This document shows positions 19,462-30,193 of a stretch of 64,000 nucleotides of DNA, in pieces. This stretch comes from Siccirubricoccus sp. G192 (GTDB lineage: Bacteria; Pseudomonadota; Alphaproteobacteria; Acetobacterales; Acetobacteraceae), in assembly GCF_019084075.1 (NCBI RefSeq), contig NZ_JAHREN010000001.1:124001-188000 (forward strand), read 5' to 3'. The notes under the pieces were generated by a model, which did no database searches, had not been told where the DNA came from, and saw only the letters and a list, made by a program, of their open reading frames with translations. The first letter of the stretch is position 1. Each line of letters starts with the position of its first letter. The position numbers and the translations under genes are program-made.

Positions 19462-19831
19462 GGCCGGGGCGCAGGCTGCGCCCGGCGCGGGTCGCGAGGA
19501 GGGCGAAGCCGGTCGCGCCGGCGCAGATCAGGTAGCCGAAAGCCTCGCGCGCCTCCTCCACATGGATCCAGCCGGGGCCGATCTTGCCGGCGAGGGCAGC
19601 GAAGCCCAGCAGGAACAGCCCGATGCAGAGCCAGGCGGCCAGGCGCAGCGCCGGGATGCGCGCGAGTGGCCGGCCCCGCAGCAGCACGGCAAGCTGGAAA
19701 CCGGCCGCGAGCAGATAAACGCCGCCCCAGTAGAGGGCATCCGGGTCATTGTACTGCAGCACGGCAAAGAACAGCAGCACCACACCGAGCAGCATGCTGA
19801 CGGCACGCATCAACGGCCTCCATCGCGGCAA
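19448..19831 (-). CDS. TMEM220-like small membrane protein
   Basis: 127 residues with about four transmembrane helices (MLLGVVLLFFAVL, GGVYLLAAGFQLAVLL, LAAWLCIGLFLLGFAAL, GYLICAGATGFALLA). The motif AVLQYNDPDALYWG after the first helix is the signature of the transmembrane 220 family, whose function is unknown. Start 19831 or the internal MRAVSML (19810). Overlaps eboB convergently. Intact. Confidence 0.8.
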   Translation of the reverse strand: MPRWRPLMRAVSMLLGVVLLFFAVLQYNDPDALYWGGVYLLAAGFQLAVLLRGRPLARIPALRLAAWLCIGLFLLGFAALAGKIGPGWIHVEEAREAFGYLICAGATGFALLATRAGRSLRPGLTRS

Positions 19832-19915
19832 GGCGGCGACTGGCGCAGCCGAAGGGAAGGTCGGGCATCCAGGTGCATGGCGTGCCGGCAGGCCATCCTG
19901 GTGCGGGTGCCGCCG

Positions 19916-20389
19916 CTACCGCGCGCCGCCGCGCTGCTCGCGCAGCCGGTCGATATAGGCCATGATCTTCAGGATCTGGTCCTGGTCCATCCGCCGCCCG
20001 AAAGCCTGCATCGCGCCGGCGGCGCCGCCATAGATCACCTCGAAAAGGCCGATATCGCTGCGGACGCGGGGATAGGCATATTGGTCATCCACCAGGCTCG
20101 GGCCGATGCGCCCGGTGCCATCGGGCATATGGCAGGAGACACACCATTGCGCCCAGAGGCTCCGGCCCGCCTGGGTCGCCACCTGGTCGCCGCGATACGG
20201 GTTCTCGCCCGTCCGGTGGAAGCTCCGCACCGCATCTGTGATGGCCTGCTGCGGGCGGAACTCAAGCTCCAGCGGACCATTGTCGAGCGCGTGCCGGAAC
20301 TGGATCGTCCCGTCGGGATTGCGCGGGATGTCCTGGGCCAGGGCGGCCGCGGCGAAGGCGGCGGCGAGGATGCCGAGCGGGATGCGCAA
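19916..20389 (-). CDS. Exported c-type cytochrome, single haem
   Basis: Electron carrier in the periplasm. The start is most likely TTG 20389, six bases after GGAGAG, giving a signal peptide (LRIPLGILAAAFAAAALA) and a 157-residue protein; an ATG further up (20443) has no good site. One haem-binding CVSCH lies in WAQWCVSCHMPDGTGRIGPSL, and the axial Met is probably in AGAMQAFGRRMD. The C-terminal helix MAYIDRLREQ is typical of class I cytochrome c. It lies just downstream of, and on the same strand as, the sugar dehydrogenase, so it probably accepts its electrons. Confidence 0.88.
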   Translation of the reverse strand: MRIPLGILAAAFAAAALAQDIPRNPDGTIQFRHALDNGPLELEFRPQQAITDAVRSFHRTGENPYRGDQVATQAGRSLWAQWCVSCHMPDGTGRIGPSLVDDQYAYPRVRSDIGLFEVIYGGAAGAMQAFGRRMDQDQILKIMAYIDRLREQRGGAR

Positions 20390-20469
20390 GGACGGCTCTC
20401 CGGAGGAAAACGACGAAGGGGCCGGGCCCGCCGGCATGTCCATGGCGGGCCCGCCCCGGTTGGCCCGGC

Positions 20470-22005
20470 TCAGCGAGCCTGCCGCGGCTGCCCGGGCTGC
20501 GCCGGGGCCGCGGCGGGCTGCGCCGGCGGCTGCTGGCCCTGCGGCGCCGCGGTCCGCGCGGTGACGGCGCCCTGCGGCACGCGATCGGCCGCCACGACGC
20601 GCCAGAGCGAGCCCGGCGGGTTCTGCGTCGCACCCTGTTCGCCGATGTAGAAATTGTTGGCGTTCACGGCCATGACGTTGCCGTCCTCGTCATAGCCGCC
20701 GGCGGTGAATTGCAGGTTGGTGCGCAGCAACTCGCGCATCTGCCACCGGCGCGCGCTGTCGTCCCAGGCGATGCCGAAGACCCGCCCCGAGCACCAGTCG
20801 CCCACCAGATACAGGCTCTGCGGGCCGAGATCATTCGCCACGCCCAGGCCCTGGGCCGAGCAGCCCGAGCCCTCGCTCTGCTTCGGCGCGCCCGGATAGG
20901 CCTCCTCATGCGGGTATTGCGCGACCGGCAGCAGGCCGATGGTGGGGCACTGGTCGTTCGGGCCGGTCATCGGGTGGCAGAAGCTGCCCTGCATGTGCGA
21001 CCAGCCGAAATTCTGGCCGCCGCGGCTGCCTGCGGGGATCCAGTCGATCTCTTCCCAGTGGTTCTGCCCGACATCGGCGATGTAGATGTCGCCGGTGCGC
21101 CGGTCGAAGGAGAATTCGTAGGGATTGCGCAGCCCATAGGCGAAGATCTCGGGCTTCGCGCGCGTACGGATCTGGGCGAATTGCTTCTCGGTGATGCCGA
21201 ACAGCGTCATCAACTGCTCGCGCGCCGCACTGGCGAAGGGGTTCTCGCGCGGGATGCGGTAGGCGCGGCCATCGTCCTCGGGAACGTCCACGTCGATGCG
21301 CAGCAATTTGCCGAGCCAGGTATTGAGGTCCTGCCCGGCCTGCAGCGGGTCGCCTTCCCAGCCGCCGTCGCCGCTGCCGATATAGAGGAATCCGTCGGGG
21401 CCGAACTCGATCTGGCCGCCATTGTGGTTGTAGTAGGGCTGCTCGATCCGCATGATGACCTTCGCGGTTTCACGGATGCGCTCCGCCGAAACCACATTGG
21501 GGTTCGCCCGGTCCACCTGCAGGCGTAGGATCACACCGTCTCCATTGAAGGGCAGGGAGGCGTAGTGGACGAAGAAGTAGCCATTCTCCCGAAAGCGCGG
21601 GTGGAAGGCGACCGAATAGAGCCCCTGCTCGACGAAGCCGGTCTGCACGTCGGTGCCGAGCGGGTTGAAATTGGTCAGGTCGAGGAAGGGATCCTGCTGC
21701 ACGGTGCCGTCGCGGTTGACCAGGCGGATGCGGCCGACGCGCTCCGTCACGAAGATGCGGCCGGTGCCGTCATTGGCATTCGCGACGTTGGTCGGGTCCT
21801 GGAAACCCTCCGCGACGCGGACGAGGGCGATGCGCGGATTGCCGGGCAGCGTGCCGCCCGGCCGCGCGACCTGATCGGCGGTCGCCGGATTCTCGGCCGC
21901 CATCGCCGGCATGCATGCCGCCGACATGCCGAAAACACAGCCGAGCAGGGCTGCGCGAAGCGCTCGGACGATCAGGCAGGTTTCCTCCCACCGATGTCTT
22001 GCCAA
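20470..22005 (-). CDS. PQQ-dependent glucose/sorbosone dehydrogenase-family protein
   Basis: Soluble beta-propeller aldose dehydrogenase family (GSDH). Signal peptide RALRAALLGCVFGMSAACMPAMA. Family blocks: VAEGFQDPTNVANANDGTGR, FVTERVGRIRLV, HPRFRENGYFFVHYAS, NHNGGQIEFGPDGFLYIGSGDGG, FAYGLRNPYEFSFDRRTGDIYIADVGQNHWEEI and HMQGSFCHPM (the two longer blocks are cited for their GLRNP and ADVGQ motifs). A Pro/Ala/Gln-rich tail follows residue 480. GGGAGGAAA points to a non-ATG start near 21975 rather than TTG 22005. Probably oxidises a sugar or aldehyde and passes electrons to the cytochrome c downstream. Confidence 0.85.
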   Translation of the reverse strand: MARHRWEETCLIVRALRAALLGCVFGMSAACMPAMAAENPATADQVARPGGTLPGNPRIALVRVAEGFQDPTNVANANDGTGRIFVTERVGRIRLVNRDGTVQQDPFLDLTNFNPLGTDVQTGFVEQGLYSVAFHPRFRENGYFFVHYASLPFNGDGVILRLQVDRANPNVVSAERIRETAKVIMRIEQPYYNHNGGQIEFGPDGFLYIGSGDGGWEGDPLQAGQDLNTWLGKLLRIDVDVPEDDGRAYRIPRENPFASAAREQLMTLFGITEKQFAQIRTRAKPEIFAYGLRNPYEFSFDRRTGDIYIADVGQNHWEEIDWIPAGSRGGQNFGWSHMQGSFCHPMTGPNDQCPTIGLLPVAQYPHEEAYPGAPKQSEGSGCSAQGLGVANDLGPQSLYLVGDWCSGRVFGIAWDDSARRWQMRELLRTNLQFTAGGYDEDGNVMAVNANNFYIGEQGATQNPPGSLWRVVAADRVPQGAVTARTAAPQGQQPPAQPAAAPAQPGQPRQAR

Positions 22006-22305
22006 TGACGCGCTTGGCCACGATTCCGAAGCCGCGTAGGCAAGCCTCCGTCTGGAGCCCGCGGCATGGCAATATCGTTTTCAGCATTGACGCGTTCGTG
22101 ACACGAAATCGCGCACCACGACCGTTCAGGCAGGACATGCCGCCCGGTGAGAGGATGGCCAGGATGCGCTCCTCATGCCGGCGCGCAGGCGCTGGACGGC
22201 GTGCGGGCTTCCGGCCAGGGAGCGTGCCGCTGGGTCAGAGGGCGGGCCCGGAAAGCGAATTCGGACCCGATGATGCCAGGGGGGATCAACTGCGGCTTGG
22301 CAAAG
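22006..22305. other. Intergenic, about 300 bases
   Basis: Between the dehydrogenase start and the end of the small membrane protein gene. It must include the dehydrogenase promoter. Contains an AT-richer spot at 22068-22090 (GCAATATCGTTTTCAGCATT). No RNA gene or repeat recognised. Confidence 0.4.
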
Positions 22306-22506
22306 CTACAGGCGCCGCGCCAGCTTCCGCGCCAGCGCATAGCCCAGAAGCCCGGCCACCGGCGCCGCCGGCAGCACCAGCAGCCAGCCGATATGCGCCC
22401 CCTGCACTACCAGCCCGAGCCCGATGCCGAGCATCAGCCCACCCACCAGGCTGCCCACGGTGCCGGCCGTGAGGCCGAGGATCAGGATCTCTTCACGGGT
22501 GACCAT
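22306..22506 (-). CDS. Small two-helix membrane protein, unknown
   Basis: 66 residues from ATG 22506 (a longer upstream frame is read-through into the rpsD leader). Two hydrophobic helices: LILGLTAGTVGSLVGGLMLG and WLLVLPAAPVAGLLGYALA, with a basic C-terminus (ARKLARRL). The Gly-rich first helix suggests helix packing. No family recognised. Divergent from rpsD. Confidence 0.6.
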   Translation of the reverse strand: MVTREEILILGLTAGTVGSLVGGLMLGIGLGLVVQGAHIGWLLVLPAAPVAGLLGYALARKLARRL

Positions 22507-22703
22507 GCCGGCCGCCTTAGGCCGCGGCGCCGGGATTTGACAAGCCCGGGCCGAACCACCTAAACGGCGCCTTCCTCCTGGGAATGTGGACGGGCTCCAA
22601 GGGAACTTGGTTCGGCCCGCGCCCGCCCTCGCCCGTGTCGGGCCTGGGCCTACCGGGACAAACACGCGAGAAGAAGGCCGCCCCGAAGGGGCGGGTTTGC
22701 CGC

Positions 22704-23321
22704 ATGACCAAACGCGCCGAATCCAAGTACAAGATCAATCGCCGCCTCGGGGTGAATCTCTGGGGCCGGGCCAAGAGCCCGATCAACAAGCGCGAGACCA
22801 TCCCCGGCCAGCATGGCGCCCGCCGCAAGCAGAAGCCCACGGATTTCGGCGTGCAGCTCATGGCGAAGCAGAAGCTGAAGGGCTACTACGGCAATATCGG
22901 CGAGAAGCAGTTCCGTAAGTATTACGAAGAAGCCGTGCGCCGCAAGGGCGACACCTCCGAGAACCTGATCGCGCTGCTGGAGCGCCGGCTGGACTGCATC
23001 GTCTACCGCATGAAGCTGGCCGTGACCCCCTTCGCCGCCCGCCAGTTCGTCAACCACGGTCATGTCATGGTGAACGGCAAGCGGGTGAACATCCCCTCCT
23101 TCCAGGTGAAGGATGGCGACCAGATCGAGGTCAAGGAGAAGTCCAAGCAGCTCACCGCCGTGCTGGATGCGGCGCAGAGCGGCGAGCGCGACGTGCCCGA
23201 ATACATGGAGATCGACCACCGCGCCATGCGCGGCCGCTTCCTGCGCGCGCCGAAGCTCTCGGATGTGCCCTACCCGGTGCAGATGGAGCCGAACATGGTG
23301 GTGGAGTTCTATTCGCGCTGA
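22704..23321 (+). CDS. rpsD: 30S ribosomal protein S4
   Basis: Primary assembly protein of the small ribosomal subunit. Start at ATG 22704 gives the standard alphaproteobacterial N-terminus [20 protein letters not shown] (205 residues); an upstream in-frame extension is not conserved. The S4 RNA-binding domain is seen as [40 protein letters not shown] and [10 protein letters not shown]; the ending is [18 protein letters not shown]. Stands alone, as in many alphaproteobacteria. A short GC hairpin (22678-22694) lies 10 bases before the start. Confidence 0.98.
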   Translation: MTKRAESKYKINRRLGVNLWGRAKSPINKRETIPGQHGARRKQKPTDFGVQLMAKQKLKGYYGNIGEKQFRKYYEEAVRRKGDTSENLIALLERRLDCIVYRMKLAVTPFAARQFVNHGHVMVNGKRVNIPSFQVKDGDQIEVKEKSKQLTAVLDAAQSGERDVPEYMEIDHRAMRGRFLRAPKLSDVPYPVQMEPNMVVEFYSR

Positions 23322-23366
23322 GATTGAGAGGCTGCATCTAGAGAAAGAGTATTTTCAGTAGCTTAT

Positions 23367-23395
23367 AGGGGGGAGTGGTCGCGCCTCTCCCCCCT
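23367..23395 (+). terminator. Hairpin after rpsD, possible terminator
   Basis: AGGGGGGAG at 23367-23375 pairs perfectly with CTCCCCCCT at 23387-23395, with an 11-base loop, 45 bases after the rpsD stop. No T tract follows, so it would be a weak or factor-assisted terminator. Confidence 0.5.
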
Positions 23396-23586
23396 CACGC
23401 CTCCCCTCACGGTTTCCCCCTTACGCCTGCGTTGCCGAAGTATTCCGGGGCGGGCCTGCCGCACCTCAACACGGCCGAAGCGGAGCGAGGGAAAGCCGCC
23501 TGACACATGCGCTGGCAGCCTCACGCCCCCGTGCGTTATTGCGGCGGGCGTGAACAGGCGGCATGGGGTAAGGGGGGGTTTAGGCG

Positions 23587-23997
23587 ATGGGCAAGAGCTT
23601 TGAGCGGGACAAGGCGAGGATGGTTCGCATCCTTCGGGCCTGTAACGCCCCGCAAGAGGTTGTGGCCGAGTTTGAGGAGGTGTGCCGCTATTGGGTTCGG
23701 TCGGACATCGCCACGGCGGAGGACATCCTCCTTGACGCGTGCAAGCGCCACAACTTCACGGCGCCATGGCAGGACGGGGAGAACGAAGTCGTATTCCGCC
23801 CCTATAGCATCGACCATCAACACCCGTCCCATCTCTCTGACAGCAGCGTGTCACTCGCTGGGGAGCAGAGTTACCGGCGCGGATATGACCAAGGTTTGGA
23901 CTGCGTCTTAAACGACCTGGCTAGGAGCGTGCCGCTGGAGGAGACAAGGGCTTTCGCGGCGAGGGTGGACGACAGGTGCGTCCGCGGGCTGATCTGA
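23587..23997 (+). CDS. Hypothetical cytoplasmic protein, lower GC
   Basis: 136 residues, MGKSFERDKARMVRILRACN at the start. I recognise no family. No signal or membrane segment; rich in charged residues and predicted helical in the first 55 residues (EVVAEFEEVCRYWVRSD). A second helical part has SYRRGYDQGLDCVLNDL, a spacing often seen in small phage or mobile-element proteins. GC content is visibly lower than in neighbours and it lies next to an IS1380 remnant, so horizontal origin is likely. Ribosome site is poor (GGGGGGTTTAGGCG). Confidence 0.55.
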   Translation: MGKSFERDKARMVRILRACNAPQEVVAEFEEVCRYWVRSDIATAEDILLDACKRHNFTAPWQDGENEVVFRPYSIDHQHPSHLSDSSVSLAGEQSYRRGYDQGLDCVLNDLARSVPLEETRAFAARVDDRCVRGLI

Positions 23998-24104
23998 GCA
24001 GTGGGCATGCGGCCGCATCCGCTTTCGGCGGTGTGGTTGGGCTCGGACGGGCGGCGTTGGAGGTTGCTGGGCGAGAGACGTAGTGGGGGCACTGGCCCCC
24101 TTGG

Positions 24105-24996
24105 TCATGGCCCGGCCGGGTGGAAGCTGCGGGCGAGGCCGCGGAACAGCACTGCATGTGGGCAGGCGGCGGCGAAGGCGATGCGGACCTTGCTGGCAGT
24201 CTCGATGATCCGGCCTGCGACCTTGAGCAGGTGCAGCCTGAGGGTGGTGAACTCGGCGGCGGCCAACTCATGCGTCCTGGGGATGCGATCGCGCAGGGTC
24301 AGCAGCAGCCAGTAAGCGGCGGCGTGAAGGGCCAGGCGGACCTGGTTGGCCAGCGGCGCGCGGCAAGACGTGCGATCAGAGGCGAGCTGGGCCTTGTGCA
24401 GTTTCACCAGGTTTTTCGCCTGTCCCCGCGCGCAATACAGGCTGTCATAGATCCACTCGGCGTGGCCTTGGGCGAAGCTGGTCACCACGAAGCGGATATC
24501 CAGGCCCTCGGTGCTGGCCTCTATGCGGGCGACCACCCGCCGCTCGCAGGACCAGGATTTGGCGCGGTAGCGGGTTTCGGCATAGCGGCGCAGGACCGGC
24601 GCGTTAGTCTCACCTCGCGCAAGGAGGGCGCGTGCTCCCAACGCGACATGGTCGGCTGCGAGCACAGGTCTCGCCCGCTGTCGGGCAGGCGGCCACAGGC
24701 CAGCTTGCAGCCGGGATCCCGGCGCAGGTGGTCGAGGTCGTCGGCATCCTCGTAGCCGCAGGCGATCGCCAGGATCCGGGCCCGCAGGATGTCAGCCAGC
24801 GGGTGGACCCCCGCGATGGGCCGCGTGGGTCGGAGATCAGCGCCGCCAGCCGGTCACAGACGCCGAGCTGGCGCTCGGCCACGGCCAGCAGCAGCACGCC
24901 ACCATCCGAGGTCAGCCGCCCGCCGTCGAAGGCGGCTGCCACCTTCTTGCGGCCGATTGCTGGAAAGCCGAACGGCGCGGTCGTATTGTCATCCAT
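24105..24996 (-). mobile_element. IS1380-family transposase remnant (internal deletion)
   Basis: The N-terminus starts at 24996 with MDDNTTAPFGFPAIGRKKVA and TSDGGVLLLAVAERQLGV, typical of IS1380. The frame is then lost near 24835, although downstream pieces (LPDSGRDLCSQPTMSRWEH) remain visible in another frame. The C-terminus (24105-24620) has RYAETRYRAKSWSCERRVVARIEA-type sequence and SLYCARGQAKNLVKLHKAQL, the usual IS1380 ending. About 170 central residues, with the main catalytic region, are missing between SRWEHAPSLREV and RRYAETRY. Inactive; terminal repeats not identified. Confidence 0.8.
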
Positions 24997-25123
24997 GGCG
25001 GGTGTGGCGCGGCCTGAGGTCCTACGGGTTGGTCTCGACACCCAAATCCGTAAACGCAATCAGCACCTTACGCCACGCCCGCCAGCCGCACCGCAATGCC
25101 GTCGTGAATAAGACAGGCTAGCG

Positions 25124-25517
25124 GCCAGGTCGGCATACGGCTTGCCAGGCGGAGGCCGAGGGATGCGGGGCGTCGCCGGCCAGCAGACGCTGAGCCTCTG
25201 CCAGCACGGCATCGGCGCTGAGGACGAAGACGCGCCGCTCCACGCCGAAGGCGAGACCGCCGATGTCCACGCCGGTGAGAGGGCCGCGAGCTCAACGGCC
25301 AGGATTTCCCGCCCAGCAGCAGCAGGGAGGTGATCCGCACTGGTTCCGCGAAGGAGAGGTTAGCGCTCTTGGGCGGGGGTGCAGCATCGCCCCGCCCGCC
25401 GGTTCGGAGGCGCGGAGATCGGAATGCGGCCGTTGCCGGGCCGACCGCGGCGAGGCCCAGCAGGAGCCGCCGGGCGGCGAGACCGCCCACGGCCCGGAGG
25501 AGGTTGGTGATGGCCAT
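25124..25517 (-). pseudogene. Broken small gene downstream of DUF305 gene; shares a segment with 41.7-41.9 kb
   Basis: Begins MAITNLLRAVGGLAARRLLLG at 25517, a signal- or membrane-like start, 15 bases after the DUF305 gene stop. After about 70 residues the frame must shift twice (near 25315 and 25292) to read GEILAVELAAL, TGVDIGGLAFGVERRVFVLS and ADAVLAEAQRLLAGDAP, ending at 25124. The same coding segment is open at 41752-41873. I do not recognise the family; position suggests a link with metal resistance. Probably degraded, but sequence error cannot be excluded. Confidence 0.45.
25181..25301 (-). repeat. 121-bp segment also present at 41752-41873 (opposite strand)
   Basis: Nearly identical to the reverse complement of 41752-41873, with about 8-10 differences including one single-base deletion here. 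Both copies encode TGVDIGGLAFG-ERRV and ADAVLAEA. This implies a duplicated gene or shared mobile cargo. Confidence 0.8.
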
Positions 25518-25531
25518 CCCGGTGGTCTCTG

Positions 25532-26431
25532 TCAGTGCGTCGCTGGTCCGGCCGGGCCGAACTGTCCATGCGGCGCCGCCTGCGCCCGGGCCTGCGGTGC
25601 CAGGGACTGCGCCGCAGGAGCGGAAGCCGGGGCCTGCGGCGGCGCCGCGGCACCATGCCCGGCGTGGCCGCCACCGTGCTGCATGGCCTCCATGCCGTGA
25701 ATCGCCGACGCGTCCACCTGCACCATGTTCGGGTCGCCGGGGTAGGCGGCGACCACCGAGCGCATGAGCGCGATCTCCTGGCTCTGGTCGGTGACGATGT
25801 CGACGTTCATCAGCCGGAGGAAGGTGTTCCGGGCGTTCTGGTCGGCGTTGTAGGCCCGCGCCATGTCGAGCGCCGCCTGGTGGTGGACCGTCATCCCCTT
25901 GGCGAACTGCACGTCGCGCGCGGTGACAGGGGCATCGGAGCCCAGCGCGGCCAGCGGGCTTGGGATCGGCGACTTCAGGAAGCGCTGGCGCTGCCCCAGC
26001 CCCTCGGTCGCCATGGACTGAGCGGCGAAGCGCAGGATCCCGAGGTCCACCACCACAGGCGGCCGGTCGAGGTTCCGCGCCACCTCGTCGAGCAGGCCGA
26101 TCTCGAAGCGCTGGTTGCGGATGATGGCATGCGCCAGGCGCCGCAGCACCGGGCTGCTCGCCTGCGGGTCGGCGAGGTACTCCTGGGCCATGGTCAGCGC
26201 CCCGGCGTGGTGGTGGCGCATGCCGGCGACGTAGTCGCGGTCGGCCTTGAGGGCAGCCGGGTTCGCCGGCCCGTACCAGGTCGTGGTGGCCGGGGTGCCA
26301 CCGGGCTCGTAGCCGTCCTCGATGGCGGCGAGGGCAGGGGTGGCGGCGAGCGCCAGCCCGGCGGTCGCGGCAAGCAGGGTGAGCCGGAGCGAGGACCGCT
26401 TGGCGGCCTGGTTGCGGATGGTTGTGGACAT
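25532..26431 (-). CDS. DUF305 (ferritin-like) exported protein, copper-associated
   Basis: 299 residues with signal peptide (SSLRLTLLAATAGLALAATPALA). Two DUF305 half-domains: DYVAGMRHHHAGALTMAQEYL (HHHxGA) near residue 65 and DVQFAKGMTVHHQAALDMARAY near residue 190, both with the paired His typical of these four-helix proteins. The tail is rich in His, Met, Gln and Ala (MEAMQHGGGHAGHG, QAPASAPAAQS), compatible with metal binding. DUF305 proteins are often encoded with copper efflux genes, as here (CopA, CueR-like). Periplasmic location inferred. Intact. Confidence 0.88.
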   Translation of the reverse strand: MSTTIRNQAAKRSSLRLTLLAATAGLALAATPALAAIEDGYEPGGTPATTTWYGPANPAALKADRDYVAGMRHHHAGALTMAQEYLADPQASSPVLRRLAHAIIRNQRFEIGLLDEVARNLDRPPVVVDLGILRFAAQSMATEGLGQRQRFLKSPIPSPLAALGSDAPVTARDVQFAKGMTVHHQAALDMARAYNADQNARNTFLRLMNVDIVTDQSQEIALMRSVVAAYPGDPNMVQVDASAIHGMEAMQHGGGHAGHGAAAPPQAPASAPAAQSLAPQARAQAAPHGQFGPAGPATH

Positions 26432-26578
26432 CTGTGTGTTCCTGTCGCTCTCGCCGCGGTCCTGGGGGCGTGTGGTCCGGGCGGATCGCGGCGCCCCTGT
26501 CAGGGCCGTGTCGTCGTACGAAGCCCGGCATATCCGGCCGTCGGGTCTGCGGGGCTCCGCGGACCGGGCGGCACTTGG

Positions 26579-27022
26579 TCAGGCGGCTTCGCGCGGTGGC
26601 GGCAGGGCGGGAGCGACGTCGATGCCGTGCGGCCGCTGCGTTTCGAAGGCGTAGCGGGCCGACGGTCCAAGGGAGGGGAGAAGGCTTGTCGCCGCGAGCG
26701 GCGGAGCAGCGACCATGGCCGGGCACTGGGCGGACACGCAGCAGGCCAACCCGGCTTTGCCGCCTGGATCATCGCACGGCTGGCCCTGGTCGTCGGCCTG
26801 ACGGAGGAGGTGGCCGTGCAGGTGGTGGCCGGCATCGGCCGCCTGACCCGCGGAGACGGCATTGTCGTGCACGACGCAGTGGACGGCGGCCTGGTGGCCG
26901 GCCGGCGCGGCCGAGGCGTGCCGCAGGGGAGCGGCCGGCAGGACGAGCAGGGCCAGCGCGAGCAGGCCCGCCACCACCCTCCTGAACATGCCCGTGCCCC
27001 TCGGCATCCGCTTCTGCCTCAT
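26579..27022 (-). CDS. Exported Cys/His-rich small protein of the copper cluster
   Basis: 147 residues from ATG 27022; ATG 26989 (136 residues, preceded by GAGGGG) is equally plausible. Signal peptide FRRVVAGLLALALLVLPAAP. The mature part contains VHCVVHDNAV, DAGHHLHGHLLRQADDQ, PCDDPGG and LACCVSAQCPAM, that is at least five Cys and several His in a short span, suitable for metal binding in the periplasm. Resembles small DUF2946-like or heavy-metal-resistance proteins, but I cannot name the family. Lies between the DUF305 and cueR-like genes on the same strand. Confidence 0.65.
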   Translation of the reverse strand: MRQKRMPRGTGMFRRVVAGLLALALLVLPAAPLRHASAAPAGHQAAVHCVVHDNAVSAGQAADAGHHLHGHLLRQADDQGQPCDDPGGKAGLACCVSAQCPAMVAAPPLAATSLLPSLGPSARYAFETQRPHGIDVAPALPPPREAA

Positions 27023-27056
27023 CGTCCCGTGTCGCCCTCGGCTCGACCTCTCCGGT

Positions 27057-27542
27057 TTACGCGCCGTGGTGGTGACCGCGTCGATGCGCCTCGAGAGGAT
27101 GCCCCCGACGTTCCCGGACAAGGGGCTCAGCTCTTCGCCTGGCTGTCCGGTCCACATCGCCTTCGAGGTCGCGCAGGATCGGGCACTCCGGCCGGTGGTC
27201 GCCGTGGCAGGCATCGGCCAGCTCCCGGAGGGAGTCCCGCATCGCGGTGAGCTCGACGATCTTGGCCTCGAGTTCGGCCACGTGCTCCTCGGTGATCCGC
27301 TTCACGTCGCCGCTCGAGCGTTCCCGGTCCTGCCAGAGACCGACCAGCAGCCTGATGCGCTCGATGGAGAGCCCGAGGTCGCGGGCACGCCGGATGAAGC
27401 GCAGGGTGTTCACGTCCGTGCCGGAGTAGACGCGGTAGCCCGCCTCGGTCCGGCCGGCCTTGGGGATGAGGCCGATGCTCTCGTAGTAGCGGAGCATCTT
27501 CGTCGAGACGCCAGAGGCCGCTGCCGCCTGTCCGATGTTCAC
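27057..27542 (-). CDS. cueR: MerR-family copper-responsive regulator (CueR-like)
   Basis: Metal-sensing activator. 161 residues: MerR winged helix at 1-70 (MNIGQAAAASGVSTKMLRYY, ESIGLIPKAGRTEAGYRVY), long dimer helix (RITEEHVAELEAKIVELTAM), then the metal loop CHGDHRPEC, a C-x7-C spacing as in Cu(I)-sensing CueR rather than the three-Cys MerR pattern. The C-terminus is unusually long and basic (about 25 extra residues after CPILRDLEGD), and may be affected by an indel. Divergent from copA, with an operator for each gene in the 200 bases between. Predicted to activate copA and its own operon under copper. Confidence 0.9.
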   Translation of the reverse strand: MNIGQAAAASGVSTKMLRYYESIGLIPKAGRTEAGYRVYSGTDVNTLRFIRRARDLGLSIERIRLLVGLWQDRERSSGDVKRITEEHVAELEAKIVELTAMRDSLRELADACHGDHRPECPILRDLEGDVDRTARRRAEPLVRERRGHPLEAHRRGHHHGA

Positions 27543-27593
27543 GGTCGCCCTCCTTCCGGAGCACCTGGTTCTGCAACTGCGGCCAAGATGGGG

Positions 27594-27615
27594 CTTCCTA
27601 CCGTGGGAAGGTCAA
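27594..27615 (-). promoter_or_regulatory. CueR-type operator/promoter for the regulator gene
   Basis: On the minus strand: TTGACC (-35), then CTTCC-CACGGTA-GGAAG dyad, and CATCTT (possible -10) after a 19-base spacer, the long spacer needed by MerR-family activators. Same core as the site at 27652. Confidence 0.65.
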
Positions 27616-27651
27616 GGGCCGAGTAAGGCATCCAATTCCTTTACGAGAAGC

Positions 27652-27683
27652 TTGACCTTCCCGTCATGGGAAGGGGGAAGGTG
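27652..27683 (+). promoter_or_regulatory. CueR-type operator/promoter for copA
   Basis: TTGACC at 27652-27657 overlaps a perfect dyad, CCTTCCC-GTCAT-GGGAAGG (27656-27674), the usual shape of Cu-responsive MerR operators. The -10 box is not clear (around GAAGGT at about 27677). It lies 60-90 bases before the copA start. Confidence 0.7.
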
Positions 27684-27742
27684 CGAAGACCACGACACCA
27701 CATCCGCCCGCGATGCCGCGGGCCCTGTCGGAGGCGGCACCT

Positions 27743-30133
<2,391 letters not shown>

Positions 30134-30193
30134 CCACCGTGCCTGAGCGGCGCCGCGCGACCCGGAAGATCGGGCCGCGCGGACGCGCCGATG

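Noticed and set aside
22584..22703. Longer rpsD start 40 codons upstream
   Set aside because: The S4 N-terminus is highly conserved at [10 protein letters not shown]; the extension is not S4-like and spans the leader hairpin.
25535..27250. A 571-codon open frame on the plus strand across the DUF305 and Cys/His-rich genes
   Set aside because: Antisense to two genes with clear signal peptides and motifs; the translation is low-complexity.
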